A stretch of DNA of 64,000 nt, taken from Microbacterium paraoxydans (GTDB lineage: Bacteria > Actinomycetota > Actinomycetes > Actinomycetales > Microbacteriaceae). Every line of letters begins with the position of its first letter. The first letter of the stretch is position 1. Under the pieces are notes generated by a model. The model did not search any database. It had not been told where the DNA came from and saw only the letters and a program-made list of their open reading frames with translations. The position numbers and the translations under genes are program-made. Shown here piece by piece: positions 8,934 through 16,207 of the stretch. The DNA is taken from contig NZ_CP064874.1 of NCBI RefSeq assembly GCF_019056515.1, forward strand, positions 113,761-177,760, read 5' to 3'.

Positions 8934-9595
8934 CGAATACGGAGCTGATCGATGAGTACGCACGGCTGCGCGACGAGTTCAAGGCCAAGGGATTGGGCGG
9001 CCGGATCGGCTACGGCGAGAAGCCGGCGCTGCTGATCGTCGACTTGATCACCGGATTCACGGACAGCCGTTCGCCCCTGTCAGGCGAACTGGAGTCACAG
9101 CTGGCCGCCACCAATGCCTTACTCGTCCCCGCCCGTGAACTCGAGATCCCCATCTTCTTCTCGACGGTCGCGTACGACACCGAATTGCAGGAGGCGGGGC
9201 TCTGGATCAAGAAGATCCCGTCCAACCACCTGTTGGTGGAGGGCAGCGAATGGGTGGAGGTCGACAGCAGGCTGGGCCAGCTGCCCCACGAGATGACCCT
9301 GGTGAAGAAGTACGCATCCTGCTTCTTCGGAACTGATCTCGCCGCACGCTTGATCTCACGGGGTGTCGACACCATCATCATCGTCGGCTGCACCACCAGT
9401 GGGTGCGTGCGCGCCTCGGCGGTTGACGCCTGCTCCTACGGCTTCCACACCATCGTCGTCGAAGAGGCAGTCGGCGACCGGGCAGCCCTTCCGCACCTGG
9501 CCAGCCTCTTTGACATCGACGCGAAGTACGGCGATGTCGTCAGCCTCGACGACGCACGTGCTTACCTGCGGGGGCTTGCGCAACAGAACGATTGA
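8930..9595 (+). CDS. Isochorismatase-fold amidohydrolase (N-carbamoylsarcosine amidase-like)
   Basis: 221 residues, GTG start overlapping the stop of the deacetylase. The cysteine hydrolase triad is visible: Asp38 in [10 protein letters not shown], Lys126/127 in [16 protein letters not shown], and Cys159 in [15 protein letters not shown]. The length and SCFFGTDL context fit N-carbamoylsarcosine amidase and related ureidoacid amidohydrolases rather than true isochorismatase. It would hydrolyse a carbamoyl or amide group in the cytosol. Its own ribosome site is poor and its translation probably depends on the upstream gene, whose start is lost, so expression may now depend on IS-borne transcription. 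Confidence 0.8.
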   Translation: MTNTELIDEYARLRDEFKAKGLGGRIGYGEKPALLIVDLITGFTDSRSPLSGELESQLAATNALLVPARELEIPIFFSTVAYDTELQEAGLWIKKIPSNHLLVEGSEWVEVDSRLGQLPHEMTLVKKYASCFFGTDLAARLISRGVDTIIIVGCTTSGCVRASAVDACSYGFHTIVVEEAVGDRAALPHLASLFDIDAKYGDVVSLDDARAYLRGLAQQND

Positions 9596-9640
9596 CTGCA
9601 GTAACGCCGTGGGGCCAACTTCCTCTGTGCGGAATATTGA

Positions 9641-10039
9641 ACCGGCGTGCAGGCCGAGATCCCGCAGATGCTGGCGCAGGGCGGCGGATCCATCATCAAC
9701 ACCGCCTCGTCCCTCGGGCAGGTCGCCATCGCCCACCAGTCCGCCTACGTCACGTCGAAGCACGGCGTCATCGGCCTCACCCGAGCCGCCGCGGTGGAGT
9801 ACTCCGACAAAGGCATCCGCGTGAACGCAGTGCTGCCCGGGGTGATCCAGACGCCAATGATAGACGCGCTGGAGGAGACCTACCCCGGCTTCAAGGACGC
9901 GCTGCTGACGAAGCACCCGATCGGCCGACTCGGCACGCCGCACGACATCGCCGAGATGGTCGCGTGGCTCGGTTCCGACGCGGCCGCCTTCGCGACCGGC
10001 GCGCAGTTCGCCGTCGACGGCGGGTACCTCGCGATTTAG
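9641..10039 (+). pseudogene. Short-chain dehydrogenase, C-terminal half
   Basis: The last 130 residues of an SDR: GGGSIINTASS, the catalytic YVTSKHG, VNAVLPGVIQTPM and the terminal GAQFAVDGGYLAI. The first ~105 residues with the TGxxxGxG cofactor motif are missing, and a stop codon lies directly before 9641. The break is at about 9640, 45 bases after the amidohydrolase. It converges on a second SDR remnant. Confidence 0.8.
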
Positions 10040-10052
10040 ACGAGGTGGCCAC

Positions 10053-10099
10053 GACGGACGGGAGGCACGGTGTCAGCTGACACCGTGCCTCACGTCCGT
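10053..10099. terminator. Bidirectional terminator between convergent SDR remnants
   Basis: A perfect 30-bp palindrome (10062-10091, each arm GAGGCACGGTGTCAG) is extended by GACGGACG / CGTCCGTC outside it. It sits in the 85 bases between two facing gene ends. Confidence 0.8.
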
Positions 10100-10124
10100 C
10101 ACCGGTCGCGCCGCGACCCGCGTG

Positions 10125-10463
10125 TCAGCCGTTCTTCGCGGCCAGTCGGTCCGTCTCGCTGTCGTTCCGCCACCCGGCGGTCGCGCCGCCGTCGACGCTG
10201 TAGTTCTGTCCGGTCACCCAAGAGGACTCGTCGGAGGCCAGGTAGAGCGGCATGTACGCGATGTCCTCGCCCGTGCCGGGGCGTTGAATGAGCGCGTTGC
10301 CGACCTGCCAGGCCTTGCCCTCCGCATCCACCGCCTTGTCCGTCGCCGGGGTGCTGACGAAGCCAGGCGAGATCGAGTTCGCGCGGACGCCGTAGCGGGC
10401 GCCCTCCGCAGCGAGCGACTTCGTCATCGCGATGACGCCGCCCTTCGCGGTGGTGTGCGCGAC
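10125..10463 (-). pseudogene. Second short-chain dehydrogenase, C-terminal third
   Basis: The minus strand reads [17 protein letters not shown] (Lys of the YxxxK region), GVRANSISPGFVSTPATD, YLASDESSWVTGQNYSVDGGA to a stop. The N-terminal two-thirds and the catalytic Tyr are missing. The frame ends abruptly at about 10463, where the DNA becomes an Lsr2 gene fragment on the other strand. Confidence 0.75.
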
Positions 10464-10714
10464 CTGGCGAGCGGCTCGATCCCGCGACCTTCGCGATCGA
10501 CGGAAAGCAACTCGAGATCGATCTCGAGTTCGAGGCCTGGGCCAAGAGCGCGCGCCGCATCGGCGCAGCCACCCGGCGTCCGGCGAGGACGTCGCGGGGC
10601 GGACGGGCCGATCTCAACACGGTGCGTGAATGGGCCAGTCAGAACGGACACCAGGTCAGCGATCGCGGCAGGGTTCCCGCGTCCATCCTCGAGGCGTACG
10701 ACGCGGCGCACTGA
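10463..10714 (+). pseudogene. Lsr2-like nucleoid protein, N-terminally truncated
   Basis: The plus strand from about 10469 encodes [20 protein letters not shown], a charged linker, then [21 protein letters not shown] and ILEAYDAAH to the stop. This is the end of the Lsr2 dimerisation domain plus the complete C-terminal AT-hook-like domain (REWA...G..VSDRGR.P). The first 20 or so residues and the start codon are lost at the junction with the SDR remnant. Lsr2 is the actinobacterial H-NS-like silencer of foreign AT-rich DNA. The gene was not reported by simple start-to-stop reading because no start remains. Confidence 0.75.
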
Positions 10715-10719
10715 CGCGG

Positions 10720-11778
10720 TCACTCCTGGGCTGAGCCGCGCGCTGCGCGCCAGTGCTCCGTGACGGGATAACCGGAGCGCACGTGCGCGCGCACGTGGAC
10801 CTCCCCCGAAGGGGATCCGCTGCCGCCCGGCTCCGGCGGCGGAGGGTTCTGTGTCCAGCCTGAGCCAGGGACCCAGACCGTCCCCGGTTGCACGGGCGCG
10901 TCGGCGAGCGCGGGATCGATCAGCTGACGCGCGAGAGCCACGGCCTCACCCAGATCGGTGATCCCGCCGGCTGAGGGCGTGCCGGCCGCGAGCACCCGGT
11001 AGGGACCGTCCCAACCGTCCGGGACCGTGAACGTAGTGAACGAGTCGAGCTTTGACAGTGCACGCTTCGCGTCGATGGCCATCTGCAGCTCGCGCAGGTC
11101 GACGCGCTGCGTGCGTGCAATGGTGACGATGTCCACCAGGTCTTTCGCGCGGCTGCTGGGGCGGCCGTTGTAGGTGCTCATCGTCGCAGTGACCTTCTCC
11201 GCGACCTGATCGGAGATCGGGAACAGCCGGTAGGGGTGCGACGGGACCGGCCGCCCCAGCTGCAGCCGCGTCGACGGCTCGATCGTCTCGACGCGGCCGA
11301 CCGGGGGAGGGCCGACGACCACGTCGATGGGGATGTCGGAGATCCTCCGGCCGGTGTTCGCGTCCAGACATGTGAACACCAGGCGCCGGGTCGCGACACC
11401 CGGCTGGTTCTCTCCTCGCCCGGTCGCACGGGCACGGGTGAGCTGGAACCGCACATGGTCGCCGAGATCACGCGCGGCTGCCTGCTCGAGCGCCTGCTGC
11501 GCGGCATCCAGATCGGCGGCGCCGGTCGAGGCCAGATCCAGGTCTTTCGTCGACCGTGACTTCGGCACCCGGGCGAGCATCGCCGTGCCGCCCTTGAGCA
11601 GCCACTCGGACTCTTCCCCCTCCGCAAAGACCCGGCTGAGGAAACGATCGTGCTGTGCCTGCACGATCTGCGCATTCACATCCAGCGCGCTCGCGCCGTC
11701 ACCGGCTGCCTTCGTCGCGGCCGCCTTGATCGCCTGCGCAAGCCCCGTCCAGTCTTTGTAGCCGTCGGGCTCAGGCAT
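10720..11778 (-). CDS. AbiEii-type toxin (nucleotidyltransferase)
   Basis: 352 residues from the ATG at 11778. The nucleotidyltransferase core is visible: LLKGGTAMLARVPKSRSTKDLDL has the GG and DxD-type metal site (DLD) of the AbiEii/AbiGii family, later ISDQVAEKVTATM and RAKDLVDIVTIA. In type IV AbiE systems this enzyme acts on RNA and halts growth on phage infection. It overlaps the upstream antitoxin gene by eight bases. The last ~50 residues (Pro/Gly-rich) extend beyond the conserved domain. Confidence 0.85.
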   Translation of the reverse strand: MPEPDGYKDWTGLAQAIKAAATKAAGDGASALDVNAQIVQAQHDRFLSRVFAEGEESEWLLKGGTAMLARVPKSRSTKDLDLASTGAADLDAAQQALEQAAARDLGDHVRFQLTRARATGRGENQPGVATRRLVFTCLDANTGRRISDIPIDVVVGPPPVGRVETIEPSTRLQLGRPVPSHPYRLFPISDQVAEKVTATMSTYNGRPSSRAKDLVDIVTIARTQRVDLRELQMAIDAKRALSKLDSFTTFTVPDGWDGPYRVLAAGTPSAGGITDLGEAVALARQLIDPALADAPVQPGTVWVPGSGWTQNPPPPEPGGSGSPSGEVHVRAHVRSGYPVTEHWRAARGSAQE

Positions 11779-12430
11779 CGGCCGGCACCACCGCGTCGAC
11801 GCCCGCAAGAGCGAGCAGATCAGCCGCGAGCGCGGCACCCGAGGGGTACTTGTTGGGCTTGGCCAGCGGCTCCAGATACTCGGTCAGGCGGGCGGGGGAG
11901 AGCAGCTTTCCCGCGTCCGCGGCGTCGGCGAGCGCATCGGCGACGAGGGAGCGGTCGACCCACTGCTCGATCAGGTCGGCGATCGTGCGCTCGACGCTCA
12001 TGGTCGGCATCCCGTCGACGGAGACCACCTCGGTGGGCGCGAGCTCGCGGGTGCGGAGCCGCACCCCGTCCAGGCGGGTACCGCGGCGGGTGGGAACGAC
12101 GAACTCGAGTGGCCCGGGGAACCAGTCGCCGATGCCATGCAGCTGCGCGGCCGTCTGGCCTGCGGCGACGACGGGCGGGACGCCGGTGTCTGTGCGGGGA
12201 CGGTCGGCGCCGCCGAGGGCGAGCCAGGTCGCGAGGATCGCCTCCTGCTCGTGCTCTGGCGCGCCGGCGAGGCGGTAGACGCCGCGCGCGACGCGGATGA
12301 GCGCGCCGCTGTTGGCGAGGCGCGTCAGGGTCGGGCGCGCCACGCCAGCCTCGAGCGCCTGGGCGGTGGTCACCAGGCCCCAACGCTGTGACGCGAGCTC
12401 GCCCAGACGAGCGAAAGTTGATCCTGCCAT
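11771..12430 (-). CDS. AbiEi-type antitoxin
   Basis: 219 residues if started at MAGSTFARLGELA (12430), which leaves a normal leader; a longer frame upstream lacks family similarity. It has the N-terminal winged-helix antitoxin domain (RWGLVTTAQALEAGVARPTLTRLANSGALIRVARGVYRL within residues 13-52) and the AbiEi C-terminal domain. It should neutralise the toxin and repress the operon. An ACAA-ACG-TTGT inverted repeat lies at 12456-12466, just upstream, and TACACT near 12435 could be the -10. Confidence 0.85.
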   Translation of the reverse strand: MAGSTFARLGELASQRWGLVTTAQALEAGVARPTLTRLANSGALIRVARGVYRLAGAPEHEQEAILATWLALGGADRPRTDTGVPPVVAAGQTAAQLHGIGDWFPGPLEFVVPTRRGTRLDGVRLRTRELAPTEVVSVDGMPTMSVERTIADLIEQWVDRSLVADALADAADAGKLLSPARLTEYLEPLAKPNKYPSGAALAADLLALAGVDAVVPADA

Positions 12431-12455
12431 GCGCACAGTGTAGCGAGAAACCGCA

Positions 12456-12466
12456 ACAAACGTTGT
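12456..12466. promoter_or_regulatory. Candidate AbiEi operator
   Basis: ACAA-ACG-TTGT inverted repeat 26 bases upstream of the antitoxin start. AbiEi antitoxins are known to bind inverted repeats in their own promoter. Confidence 0.35.
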
Positions 12467-12542
12467 AGCTCGTTCAGATTGTCGACTTCGAGCCTCTGGG
12501 GCCACCCCTTAGCAGTGAGGGGGTTCCAAACCCTCGGGAACG

Positions 12543-12564
12543 GGTTATATTCGGGAATATAACC
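12543..12564 (+). promoter_or_regulatory. 22-bp palindrome at the plasmid gene operon promoter
   Basis: GGTTATATTC-GG-GAATATAACC, perfect 10-bp arms, 18 bases upstream of the 12583 start. Each arm contains a -10-like TATATT/TATAAC. The same 10-mer recurs singly at 15799-15808 and nearly so at 16179-16188, next to other starts. Confidence 0.55.
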
Positions 12565-12582
12565 ATCTGTGAGGAGGAGAAG

Positions 12583-13467
12583 ATGCGGACCCACACCTGC
12601 CCGCCGGACCACAAGCACGGGCTGACCTCCACCTGCTACGTCGTCCACCTCTGCGGGTGCCGCGCCTGCATGGACGGCAACGCGCGCCGCCGCCGCGACC
12701 GCTACCGTCTCCTGGCCTACGGGCGATACCAGGACGCGCACCAACCCATCGAGCCGATCCGGCAGCACCTGCAGGCACTGGTCGACACCGGGATGATCCC
12801 CGAACGGATCGCCATCAGCGCCGGCGTCGGCGGCGCCACGGTCCGTCGCCTGCTCAACAGCGAGACGGCACGGTTCGTCACCGGCGCCACCGCCCGCAAA
12901 CTCCTCGCAGTCACCCCCGACAGCAGCACTCTCGCCGCGCAGGGCCGAGTCAACGGCCGCGGCACCCGCCGGCGCCTCCAGGCTCTGGCCGCGATCGGAT
13001 GGAACCACCACGAGATCGCACGCCGACTCGGCTACCCGCGCTGGAAGGTCAACAAGGCACTCGAAGGCGCCTACGTGGACATCCGTGTCCACGACGACAT
13101 CGCCGCGCTCTACGACGAGCTCTGGGACCAGCAGCCCCCCACCCACACCCGAGCGCAGCGGGTCGGCCGCTCCTACGCACTCACGGTCGCACGCCGGCAC
13201 GGCTGGCTGCCGCCGCTGGCCTGGGACGACATCGACACCGACCCGGCACCGCCCACAGCCGGGCAGGAACCCCTGCTCGACGAGATCGCGATCGAGCTCG
13301 CTCTCGCCGGCCAGAACGTCCGCCTCACCCGAGACGAGCGCCTCGAAGCCACCCGACGCGGGACCGAACGCGGACTCAGCCTCACCCAGCTCAGCGACCT
13401 GCTCGGCGTCGACGTCCGCACCATCGACCGCGACCGTGACGACCTCGGACTCCGGCAGGCCGCCTGA
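12583..13467 (+). CDS. Cys-cluster/helix-turn-helix protein, likely regulator
   Basis: 294 residues after a strong GAGGAGGAGAAG ribosome site. The N-terminus holds a Cys/His cluster (CPPDHKHG...CYVVHLCGCRACMDG, residues 5-36) followed by an Arg-rich stretch. Then come two HTH-like segments (RIAISAGVGGATVRRLLN about 70-88; HEIARRLGYPRWKVNKAL about 145-163), a WLPPLAWDDID segment and a C-terminal HTH (LTQLSDLLGVDVRTIDRDR). Such Cys-cluster plus HTH proteins are common on actinobacterial phages and plasmids. It is the first gene of an operon of overlapping genes and has a perfect palindrome at its promoter, so it may control that operon. Confidence 0.65.
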   Translation: MRTHTCPPDHKHGLTSTCYVVHLCGCRACMDGNARRRRDRYRLLAYGRYQDAHQPIEPIRQHLQALVDTGMIPERIAISAGVGGATVRRLLNSETARFVTGATARKLLAVTPDSSTLAAQGRVNGRGTRRRLQALAAIGWNHHEIARRLGYPRWKVNKALEGAYVDIRVHDDIAALYDELWDQQPPTHTRAQRVGRSYALTVARRHGWLPPLAWDDIDTDPAPPTAGQEPLLDEIAIELALAGQNVRLTRDERLEATRRGTERGLSLTQLSDLLGVDVRTIDRDRDDLGLRQAA

Positions 13468-13718
13468 TGAGCAAGACGCTCGACATCCTCGAAGCCGCCC
13501 TGCACGGCACCACCGCCGGCTACCTGGCCGGATGCCGCAGCAAGGGAGGATGCCCGAACCACGGCAACCGCCAGCTGCTCACCTGCACCGAAGCGGCCCG
13601 CGCCCGCCGCCACTACTTCTCGCTCGCCTCGCTCGAGGAGACCGAGCCGATCACCCGGCAGATGCTCCGCGACGCCAAGAACAGCCCCTTCGCACCGAAA
13701 GAAGCCGCAGATGTCTGA
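13467..13718 (+). CDS. Small Cys-cluster protein
   Basis: 83 residues, ATG overlapping the previous stop (TGATG). It contains HGTTAGYLAGCRSKGGCPNHG, then C at residue ~41, the same HG-x-GY-x-GC-x-C pattern seen in the larger Cys/HTH proteins at 12583 and 36086. It is probably a free-standing zinc-binding module. Function unknown. Confidence 0.55.
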   Translation: MSKTLDILEAALHGTTAGYLAGCRSKGGCPNHGNRQLLTCTEAARARRHYFSLASLEETEPITRQMLRDAKNSPFAPKEAADV

Positions 13719-14013
13719 CCAGCCGAACACCTTCACCATCGACTCCACCAAAGAGGGAGAGTGGCTGCGGGTCGTCCGCGCGCTCGGCGGCCATCGCTGG
13801 GCCCTGTCGCTGCGCTTCAACCCCCTCCCGCTGACTCAGCGAGGCGCCCGGCACACCCGGCCAACGCGGCAGCCCACACCCCACGCGGCAGCAGGCCACG
13901 GGCCGAACGCGAGACTGCACCTGCCCAGCTGCGCGATCTCCCCCCAGCTCGGCAACGGCCGCGGCGCCCACCTCAAGCAGATCCCCCACCTGGGCCGAAC
14001 CGAGGAGCACTGA
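13711..14013 (+). CDS. Hypothetical protein
   Basis: 100 residues, overlapping the gene before it by eight bases and the next by one. The first 40 residues (TFTIDSTKEGEWLRVVRALGGHRWALSL in part) look folded; the rest is Pro/His/Arg-rich and probably disordered. Family not recognised. Support is mainly its tight place in the operon. Confidence 0.4.
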   Translation: MSDQPNTFTIDSTKEGEWLRVVRALGGHRWALSLRFNPLPLTQRGARHTRPTRQPTPHAAAGHGPNARLHLPSCAISPQLGNGRGAHLKQIPHLGRTEEH

Positions 14014-14489
14014 TGACCGACATCGCCGTGCGCCTCCAGGAAGCCATGACCATCCAGACCGGCACACCCGTCACCGTCCGATGGAGCTTCCGCGAGTTCG
14101 CGCTCAACTGCACCCGCCGCGACGGCCGCCCCCTCACCCAACGGATGCACAGGCTCTTCCAGACGCTGCTCAACCGTGAAGCGCTCCGCGAGCTCACTCC
14201 AGGAGAAGACCCAACGATGGGATCCCGCGCAACCCTCATCGAGATCATCGACGACCTCGCCGTCAGCGCCGACCACCAAGGCGCCCGCGCGGCCGCGCTC
14301 GCCGAGGTCCTCCTCAGTGCCGGCATGTTCCACCTCGGCGACCAGCTCCGCCGCCAGAGCCACGCACTCTCAGAGCTCGACGCCGACGACGAAACCCTCG
14401 AGGTCATCGACGAGGCACGCACCCAGATCGCCCGAACCATACTGCTGCTCGACCAAGCCGACACCGCACAGGCAAAGGAGCGCAGATGA
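14013..14489 (+). CDS. Hypothetical helical protein
   Basis: 158 residues starting at an ATG that overlaps the previous stop. Mostly amphipathic helices; no cysteines beyond one and no membrane segment. The C-terminal region (ETLEVIDEARTQIARTILLLDQADTAQAKE in part) could be a coiled coil. Overlaps the start of the nuclease gene by four bases. Function unknown. Confidence 0.55.
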   Translation: MTDIAVRLQEAMTIQTGTPVTVRWSFREFALNCTRRDGRPLTQRMHRLFQTLLNREALRELTPGEDPTMGSRATLIEIIDDLAVSADHQGARAAALAEVLLSAGMFHLGDQLRRQSHALSELDADDETLEVIDEARTQIARTILLLDQADTAQAKERR

Positions 14490-15238
14490 ACCGACGCACC
14501 CGCCGCGCCAGCACAGCCCTCGCCGCGGTCGCAGCTCTCGCGCTCGGCTTCGGCGCCCACCAGCTGGGCATCACCTCCTGGATCGACACATGGACGCGCC
14601 CGCAGGCACCCGCCCCGGACCCGACCTACGACTACACCGCGCTCGCCGCAGTCGCGCAGGAGCTGCCGCTGATCGATCCCACCGAGGAGATTCCCGAGTA
14701 TCGCCGCGCCACGTTCGGCGAGCGCTGGATCGACATCGAGGGAAACGGCTGCGATCAGCGAGACGATCTCCTCGCCGTCCAGCTGCAGGACGTCGTCCGT
14801 GACGGTTGCACGGTGCTCTCCGGCGTGCTCGACCCCGATCCGTACACGGGCACACGCATTGAGTTCGAGCACGACCGGATCGCCGCCCCTGGAGCCCCGG
14901 GAAGCTCCGGCGTCCAGATCGACCACATCGTCAGCCTTTCGGCGGCGCACGCCGGGGGCGCGTGGGCGTGGACCGAGCAGCAGCGCATTCAGTTCGCCAA
15001 CTCGTTCGACAACATCGTCGCCGTCGATGGCAACACGAATGCGGCCAAGAACGACCACGGGCCAGCCCTGTGGCTGCCATCGAACGCCGACTACGTGTGC
15101 ACCTACGTCGCCCGCTACACGGAGATCGTCGACACCTGGCACCTCGCGGTCGACGAAGCCGACCGCGGTGCGCTCGTGGACACGCTCTCAACCTGCGCTG
15201 CCCAGCAAGCCAGCGACGAGAGCGGGAGCATGTCGTGA
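14486..15238 (+). CDS. Secreted HNH-like nuclease (DUF1524/GmrSD type)
   Basis: 250 residues. An N-terminal signal sequence (RRTRRASTALAAVAALALG then F) is followed by a DUF1524-type nuclease domain: GERWIDIEGNGCDQRDDLL, an IDHIVSLSAAHAGGAWAW stretch with the catalytic His pair, and FDNIVAVDGNTNAAKNDHGPALWLP with the metal-binding Asn/Asp/His region. Homologues in actinobacteria are exported DNases. On a plasmid it could degrade extracellular DNA or act during transfer. Its last codon is followed closely by a convergent gene. Confidence 0.75.
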   Translation: MNRRTRRASTALAAVAALALGFGAHQLGITSWIDTWTRPQAPAPDPTYDYTALAAVAQELPLIDPTEEIPEYRRATFGERWIDIEGNGCDQRDDLLAVQLQDVVRDGCTVLSGVLDPDPYTGTRIEFEHDRIAAPGAPGSSGVQIDHIVSLSAAHAGGAWAWTEQQRIQFANSFDNIVAVDGNTNAAKNDHGPALWLPSNADYVCTYVARYTEIVDTWHLAVDEADRGALVDTLSTCAAQQASDESGSMS

Positions 15239-15243
15239 AGCCG

Positions 15244-15777
15244 CTACGAACCCGCGTGGGATCTCGCCGCGCGCGCCTGACGCTTGGCCGCGCGAGCGCG
15301 GTCTACGACCTCGTTCGCATCCGTCGTGTCGACACCGAGGGTGCGCCTGATCACCTCGAGCTCGGCGTCGGTCCAGCGGGTGCGCCCTCGCATCCGCTCA
15401 CCGAACGTGACGACGTTCAAGCCGAGCAGGTCGATCAGAGCCGCCTGCGTGGGAACCTCGGGCGCCCCCGCCCCGTCCGCGATCGCCGCCCGCAACCGCT
15501 CCGCGAAAGCCGCATCGCGCGCCAGTCCCGGCATCAGTCGCGGCCGGCGGCCGCGCTGCGAGGGCGCCCTGCGCGCGCGCTCCTGCGCGAATGCGTCGAT
15601 CGCGGCCTCGTCGTAGAGCGGGGAGTTGCCTTCTATGGCAACCGGCTCGGGGAGCAGAGGACCCTCCTGGCCGGCTCTGCGCAGCTTGTTGCTGATGGAG
15701 CGCATCTTGTAGACCGCGACGACGGACACGCCGAGCTTCTCGGCGACGTCCGCCGTGGTGAGGTGCCGTCCGGTCAT
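15244..15777 (-). CDS. HTH DNA-binding protein
   Basis: 177 residues. The N-terminus (HLTTADVAEKLGVSVVAVYKM) is an excisionase/MerR-like helix-turn-helix; the middle is basic, and a second possible HTH lies around LIDLLGLNVVTFGERM. Start chosen at the ATG preceded by GAGGAGCGC. The 10-mer GAATATAACC (15799-15808) lies about 22 bases upstream, so it may share control with the 12583 and 16208 operons. It faces the nuclease gene with a five-base gap. Confidence 0.55.
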   Translation of the reverse strand: MTGRHLTTADVAEKLGVSVVAVYKMRSISNKLRRAGQEGPLLPEPVAIEGNSPLYDEAAIDAFAQERARRAPSQRGRRPRLMPGLARDAAFAERLRAAIADGAGAPEVPTQAALIDLLGLNVVTFGERMRGRTRWTDAELEVIRRTLGVDTTDANEVVDRARAAKRQARAARSHAGS

Positions 15778-15798
15778 CAGCGCTCCTCTCAGCTGGAT

Positions 15799-15808
15799 GA
15801 ATATAACC
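15799..15808. promoter_or_regulatory. Copy of the GAATATAACC 10-mer
   Basis: Identical to one arm of the 12543-12564 palindrome. On the minus strand it reads GGTTATATTC just ahead of the HTH gene. Confidence 0.4.
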
Positions 15809-15870
15809 ACTTTCGCGGTTACGGCGCGCCGCGGCAACCAGACCCAACTTGGTTGGGGATGCTGGGGCGC

Positions 15871-16107
15871 ATGGCTAACAAGGACGCGGACGCCATCCGT
15901 GAGGAGCTCCGTCGCATCGGCCAGCAGCTCGCGCAAGCGGACGAGCTGCGCGAACGCCGCGGCAAAGTCGTCGACGAGGCGCGCGCGGCCGAGCTGACCC
16001 AGCGAGAGATCGCCCTCCTGCTGGGGATGACCGAGGAAGGGCTGCGGAAGGCGCAGAAGTCCTACCACGGACGCGGGCGCTCTTACGGCGGCCGCCTCGC
16101 GTCCTAG
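15871..16107 (+). CDS. Small HTH protein
   Basis: 78 residues from the ATG at 15871 (an ATG at 15859 would add four). A charged helix (ELRRIGQQLAQADELRERRG) precedes a sigma-region-4-like HTH (ELTQREIALLLGMTEEGLRKA). Probable DNA-binding accessory protein, encoded divergently from the HTH gene at 15777. Confidence 0.5.
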   Translation: MANKDADAIREELRRIGQQLAQADELRERRGKVVDEARAAELTQREIALLLGMTEEGLRKAQKSYHGRGRSYGGRLAS

Positions 16108-16178
16108 CGACCCCGCCAGACCTTCATGGAGCGCCCGTCGACTGCGAAATCTGATTGCAATTTTCAAGCACTCTTGAC

Positions 16179-16188
16179 TAATATAACC
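16179..16188 (+). promoter_or_regulatory. Promoter of the polymerase-like operon
   Basis: TAATATAACC, nine of ten bases as in the other two copies, 20 bases before the 16208 start and followed by the ribosome site GAGGGGGTGAG. TATAAC can serve as the -10. Confidence 0.45.
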
Positions 16189-16207
16189 TGACGAATGAGG
16201 GGGTGAG

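Noticed and set aside
15859..15870. Earlier ATG for the small HTH gene
   Set aside because: Both starts are possible; the 15871 start has the better-placed G-rich element and gives the usual N-terminus.
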